Part shown: positions 59,950 to 64,000 of the stretch, piece by piece
Layout of the letters: each line of letters starts with the position of its first letter
How positions within the stretch are numbered: the first letter of the stretch is position 1
Origin: Apostichopus japonicus
Taxonomy: Eukaryota; Echinodermata; Holothuroidea; Aspidochirotida; Stichopodidae
Direction of reading: 5' to 3'
Length of the DNA stretch: 64,000 nt
Assembly (NCBI RefSeq): GCF_037975245.1
Contig: NC_092568.1
Location: 22,656,501 to 22,720,500, forward strand
Notes under the pieces: model-generated
What the model saw: only the letters and a program-made list of their open reading frames with translations
Database searches by the model: none
Told to the model about the DNA's origin: nothing
Position numbers and translations under genes: made by a program

Positions 59950-62018
59950 GTGAAATGAAGTCTTTTGTTGGATTTTGCGCAATGGAATGTAACATGCATC
60001 TCTGTTGATGACGTACAATTAAGTCTACTGAACCAATAGGTTATCTAAGTGGTGTACTTAAAACAAACAAAGACTCTGCCTCCCTCTGCGCGCGTGTCTT
60101 TTATCCGATAAATTGATGATTGATTGATTGATTGATTGAGGATTTAAGATTTTAAATGGATGACTTTGTATATTTTGATCCTTGGCAAAGAATAAGCAAA
60201 GTTTTAGATGGGTTTGAACTGTTTATTTTCTGTTCTGACTTGAGCATTGGTCTCTGAGATTGTTTAAGCATATAGCATATATTAAATACATAAACAGAGG
60301 ATGGTGCTATTGATGTGAAAGGAAACTTTAGTGTCAACCATGATCAAGAAAATGTCGACAGAGATTATTATCAATGGTGGTGAAACGTTATTTTGCCGAT
60401 GGCGAGTCAATGTTCTTGAGTATTCACAATGTTTTCTTTCCTTCTTGCAAGAAAGGAAACTGACAGTATCCTTTGCACCTAAATTGTCCCAGTGTTTTTA
60501 CTGTGATTTCCATCTTGTTAAAAAACAACATAGAATGTTTGAATAATACTCACAAAAAACAAAGGTGCAAGAATGGAGGTGGGCTGATGTAAGAGGCACA
60601 AATTGTAGTAGATCCAAGGTGTAAGCTTGTCAGTTACATAGGTATAGGCTGCCTTAGATACAAATGATAAAATACATATATATATATATGAGGTTGTAGG
60701 TAAAGAGGTAAAGGTATAATTGTGGCATGAAGTTATTACTTCTGGGTCCTGCTCACATCCAGTTTTATTGGGGTGACTTGCATTGCATAGTGGAAGTATC
60801 AAATGGAGAAAATAAACAAGTTTTTATTTATGTTTTAACTGTGTAGGCTGCTTGTTGGTAGATGTGAGCTGTGCAAAAAGACTACTTCATGCCAGGTTGC
60901 TATGCCTTGGATATAAAAAAAAAAAACTGTTAAAATACACATCCTCAGTGTCAATATTAAAAGTCAAGGAGAAATATGAAGATATCAGTAAAAACTGTGG
61001 CATGAAGTAAGACACAAGAGACGTCTGAATTGGAATCAGGTTTACGTAGCGGTGTAACATTACGTGGTTGAAGGAAGCTGATTTTGTATCCATATTAATA
61101 AATTGACCATACTACATAATATTAGACACTAAGCAATGCAGTTCATAAGCTTAACAAGCTGACTTTAATTCCAATAAATGCAAGAATAGAAAATATGAAA
61201 AATATTCATTTTGGTTTGCGCGATATATGTCGTAATATGAAGAAAGTGTCAGGATGTTGAAAGTTTTCCAATTACACATATCCATCGATCTACCCCTTGG
61301 TAACCTGCGAGAAGCTACCATGATGATCCTGCATTAATCATTTTATCTTAATTGTGAGTTAAAAGTAATACAGTAGGTTTGATAACATTACCCACAAAAT
61401 CGATGACCAAACTGCAAAGAGATAATTAAGCAAACCATATCTAGAAGTATAACATTGAATGATTGTTTACATAGAAGTACTAAGCATTAACTAAGACAGA
61501 GCTGTGAAAGAAAGAATGTAGAACCAGGCACAAAACTGAAAATCCTGCCCAAAAACATGCCTGTCAGGCTTCTGAACAAAGAGGCGGTGACATTAGTGAG
61601 AGGGTTATTGGGGGCGCAGTGCAAGAATGTTACCAGCTCTAAGGCTAAGGTAGATCAGAGTGCGCATGTATAGGAGAGACAGGTAAGTATGGTCATTTGT
61701 ACATACTCCAACCAGAATGTTTTTGGGGTGTCTACTATTTTGAAAACTGATTTACTGAGGTTATCATCGCTATTCTCTGAATTGGGCATACAAGTTGTCC
61801 TACCTCAGTGTAAAAGACATGTTTCTTTATTCAACAATTCTTGTAAATAATACAAGATTAAGGGACAACCAACAAAGAAAGATTTGAACTTTAGTGATTA
61901 AGAATGTGAATATATGGATGAGAAGAAATGGAAAAGTATTGATTTCTTAGATTACAGTATTTACAAAAACAACTACAGATCTAACATGAACTTGCTTATA
62001 TTCTTCCTTTTTGCACAG
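59950..62018 (+). other. BTBD7: BTBD7 intron (2.1 kb) with DIRS relic
   Basis: From GTGAAA to TTTGCACAG. Includes an ATTG tetranucleotide run (60116-60139), a short AT run (60675-60690) and the diverged DIRS right end at 61600-61728. Confidence 0.85.
61600..61728 (+). mobile_element. Diverged DIRS right terminus inside a BTBD7 intron
   Basis: GAGAGACAGGTAAG then GTCA, GTACATACTCCAACCAG and ATGTTTTTGGGG repeat, in order, the outer right end of the intact element (GGAGACAGGTAAG ... GTAAATATCCAAACCAGTAAG ... TTTTGG). Upstream, GGGGGCGCAGTG and TTACCAG recall the terminal repeat (GAGGGCGCACAGTG ... TTTACCAGG). The orientation is that of the intact element. Confidence 0.65.
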
Positions 62019-62199
62019 GCTTGTTTGGAGGAAGAAATTATATCTGAAGTGGATCCTATTAGACTACGAGACGTGAGGATGTCGTATGTACCAGACACCT
62101 TGTACATGTTAGACAACCGCACCGAACCAGGAAGTCCAGATAGGTGGCTCACCAGGTCAAGGTCATGCCCCCATCCAGTCCTAGTGGGAACATTTCCAA
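62019..62199 (+). CDS. BTBD7: BTBD7 coding exon 5 (last in window)
   Basis: Reads ACLEEEIISEVDPIRLRDVR and then RMSYVPDTLYMLDN, matching the vertebrate block LVRLRMVRMSNVPDTLYMV. After that the sequence (a Pro/Arg/Ser-rich stretch) is not clearly conserved. The donor GTAAGTCT follows at 62200, phase 1. The remaining family segment (the helical block following this one and the long Pro/Ser-rich tail) is not found before 64000, so the gene continues to the right. Confidence 0.93.
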
Positions 62200-64000
62200 G
62201 TAAGTCTTCCAAAGACGACCAGCTGCTGTGTTAACAAACTTCTCCAAAAACAGTTGGTTACAACACTTTTAGTATGAAGGGAGACACCCTTCACACCCTC
62301 ATCATGATAGCTTTTTCTATGACCAGCAGATGATTGCCAACAGTATGGATAAACTGTTACCACCCCCCCACCCCCCTTTACCTCCAACATCCATTCTGGA
62401 CTACAAACTACTGTTTCTTTGAGGCAGTGACAGATTTGACATCTGTTTATCACTCAGAAAATTAACATTAGCAACGACATAAAGCCACATAATAAAGATG
62501 GATCCATGTACCCCAATTCACCAAAAAAAACATTGAATAAGAGCAGGCAATTTCTGCTTGAACTTCTTTCATGGATAATACAAACAACTTTTATGATGAT
62601 ATGCATCTAAATGTTGTATCTCTTGAGTTGATCTGATTACAAAAGTACTTCATTATCAAGTTTCAAAATAGTCCAGTGACAGCTATGAAGTGGGTTAAAC
62701 CATGCTGATACAAATTCACGTAAAACTTGACCCACTTACTCGCTTCCTTGGCCCAGGGGGGAGATGAGGGGATATGGACCTCTGTGGTGGACATTTATGC
62801 AATTTTGGTGGGTCCAAGGATTGGACTGTCCAAGATTTATGCTAAACAGAACAAACCAAATCACTTTTCTTTCAAACGACCAAACCTCTAACCTTGTAAG
62901 CTAATACCCAACCGGGATGAAGCATCCAGTAATTTAACTATCCAAGAGTGAAAAAGAAAATGAAGTTACTTATTTCTCATACACAAAACAACTGAACTAG
63001 TAAATAAATAATCTGTGGGAATGAAAGTCAGTTCTGTTTACTAGTTTAACCTACCCAAAGACAAAGTATCAGTGAGTGAAGGAGATAGTTTTGTGATGAA
63101 CTTTCACATTAATGCCTGGTTGCACGGTAAGAAATTGTTTTGTTTTACTGTTGATACAATTGTTATAAGAAGAATATTTGGCTTCAAGTTATAAATTTCA
63201 GTGAGCTTTAAATGATTAAATTCCAAGTCTCTAAATTGATACTAAAATTAAATGGGAAGTTCACGATAAAACCAGACATTTATAAGTGATAGGCGATGTC
63301 TATTCTATCAACTAATATACTGACCCTATTATATTGGATTTTACAGAAACTAGTCCAAAATATATATTCAATTGAGTCAGTTGTCACAGCCAAGTAGAAG
63401 AGCGGCCATTTTGTCTTATTCTATGATGTATAATCCCCTGAAACAGCTGTTTTGTGTGATGTGGAACATATATATTATGCCACTAAACCTTGCTATTAAC
63501 AATAACGTAACAGTAACGTTAACAGTAACGATAACGTCTATGTAAGCTCAACTACAATTTCATCTGCAATCGGATATTTTCTTGTGCTTTCATTCCCCCA
63601 AATAATGTCCTAGTCTTCATGTTTACTGTTGTGCTACATCGTCATACTTAAGCACAGAGAAAATGTTCTAACTAAAGTAACTGAGCCTAGCTTTTTGTTT
63701 CCCCATACAGTATATTCTTACTGCTACAAAACCTAAGTAGGCTGCAACTTTCGTTTCTCCCTTTCTCCATTTAAATACTGTGTAATGATCGAGATTAAAT
63801 CTTACATGAACTATTTTTTTGCACAACTAGTGGTACTGGTAATACAAATCACATCGTTGACAATTTCGGAACCCGTAATTGTTCATAATACCTTTGCAAT
63901 CAGTTGTTTCTAATGCAACTTTTGTGGAGATTTCAGTTCAAAGTAAGTTTAATATACTCCTTTTGCTCATTTGGTTATTTGAAAAATGCCAATGGCAAAG
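62200..64000 (+). other. BTBD7: BTBD7 intron, continuing beyond the window
   Basis: Starts with the strong donor GTAAGTCT. A C-run (62365-62380), an AACGTAACAGT-type short repeat near 63500-63535 and AT-rich DNA; no acceptor-bounded coding segment was seen. Confidence 0.7.

Overview
The window is animal nuclear DNA: AT-rich, intron-bearing and full of simple repeats and mobile-element relics. The only protein-coding gene I can name is BTBD7. Its coding sequence starts at 53134, and five consecutive coding exons (about 654 codons, not complete) run on the + strand to 62199; the 3' exons lie beyond the window. The over-used word AGGCCT, a DIRS retrotransposon and tRNA-headed SINEs suggest a marine invertebrate deuterostome, possibly an echinoderm. 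That placement is an impression from sequence style, not a proof.

Layout. 1-7136: a CT-rich minisatellite, then a possible small two-exon gene for a single-pass membrane protein (exons 221-578 and 7038-7136), whose intron holds a SINE, a possible MITE and a diverged 200-bp repeat pair. 7137-31000: no gene I can name. This stretch holds a second SINE copy in opposite orientation, a probable solo LTR (12087-12740), a block dense in AGGCCT, two copies of a 470-bp element each with its own 4-bp target duplication (14341-14814, 18468-18935), the end of a hAT-like element, a LINE 3' fragment (minus strand, near 17.4-17.7 kb) and weak DIRS relics. Candidate non-coding first exons with good splice donors occur near 11.8 and 31.3 kb; either could be a BTBD7 5' exon.

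36738-43268: a structurally complete DIRS-type (tyrosine-recombinase) retrotransposon. It has 118-bp inverted terminal repeats, an internal region complementary to both ends, and three long open frames: gag-like, RT/RNase H/methyltransferase-like, and tyrosine recombinase. It is much more GC-rich than its surroundings and looks young. It is in the same orientation as BTBD7 and would lie in BTBD7's first intron if either candidate first exon is real. Diverged copies of its termini recur at about 20.7, 33.0, 35.4, 43.3 and 61.7 kb.

43269-53007: a tRNA-derived SINE-like insertion, a six-copy 148-bp tandem repeat (45515-46400) and otherwise featureless AT-rich DNA. 53008-64000: BTBD7 exons and introns, one intron holding a roughly 650-bp minisatellite and another a diverged DIRS right end.
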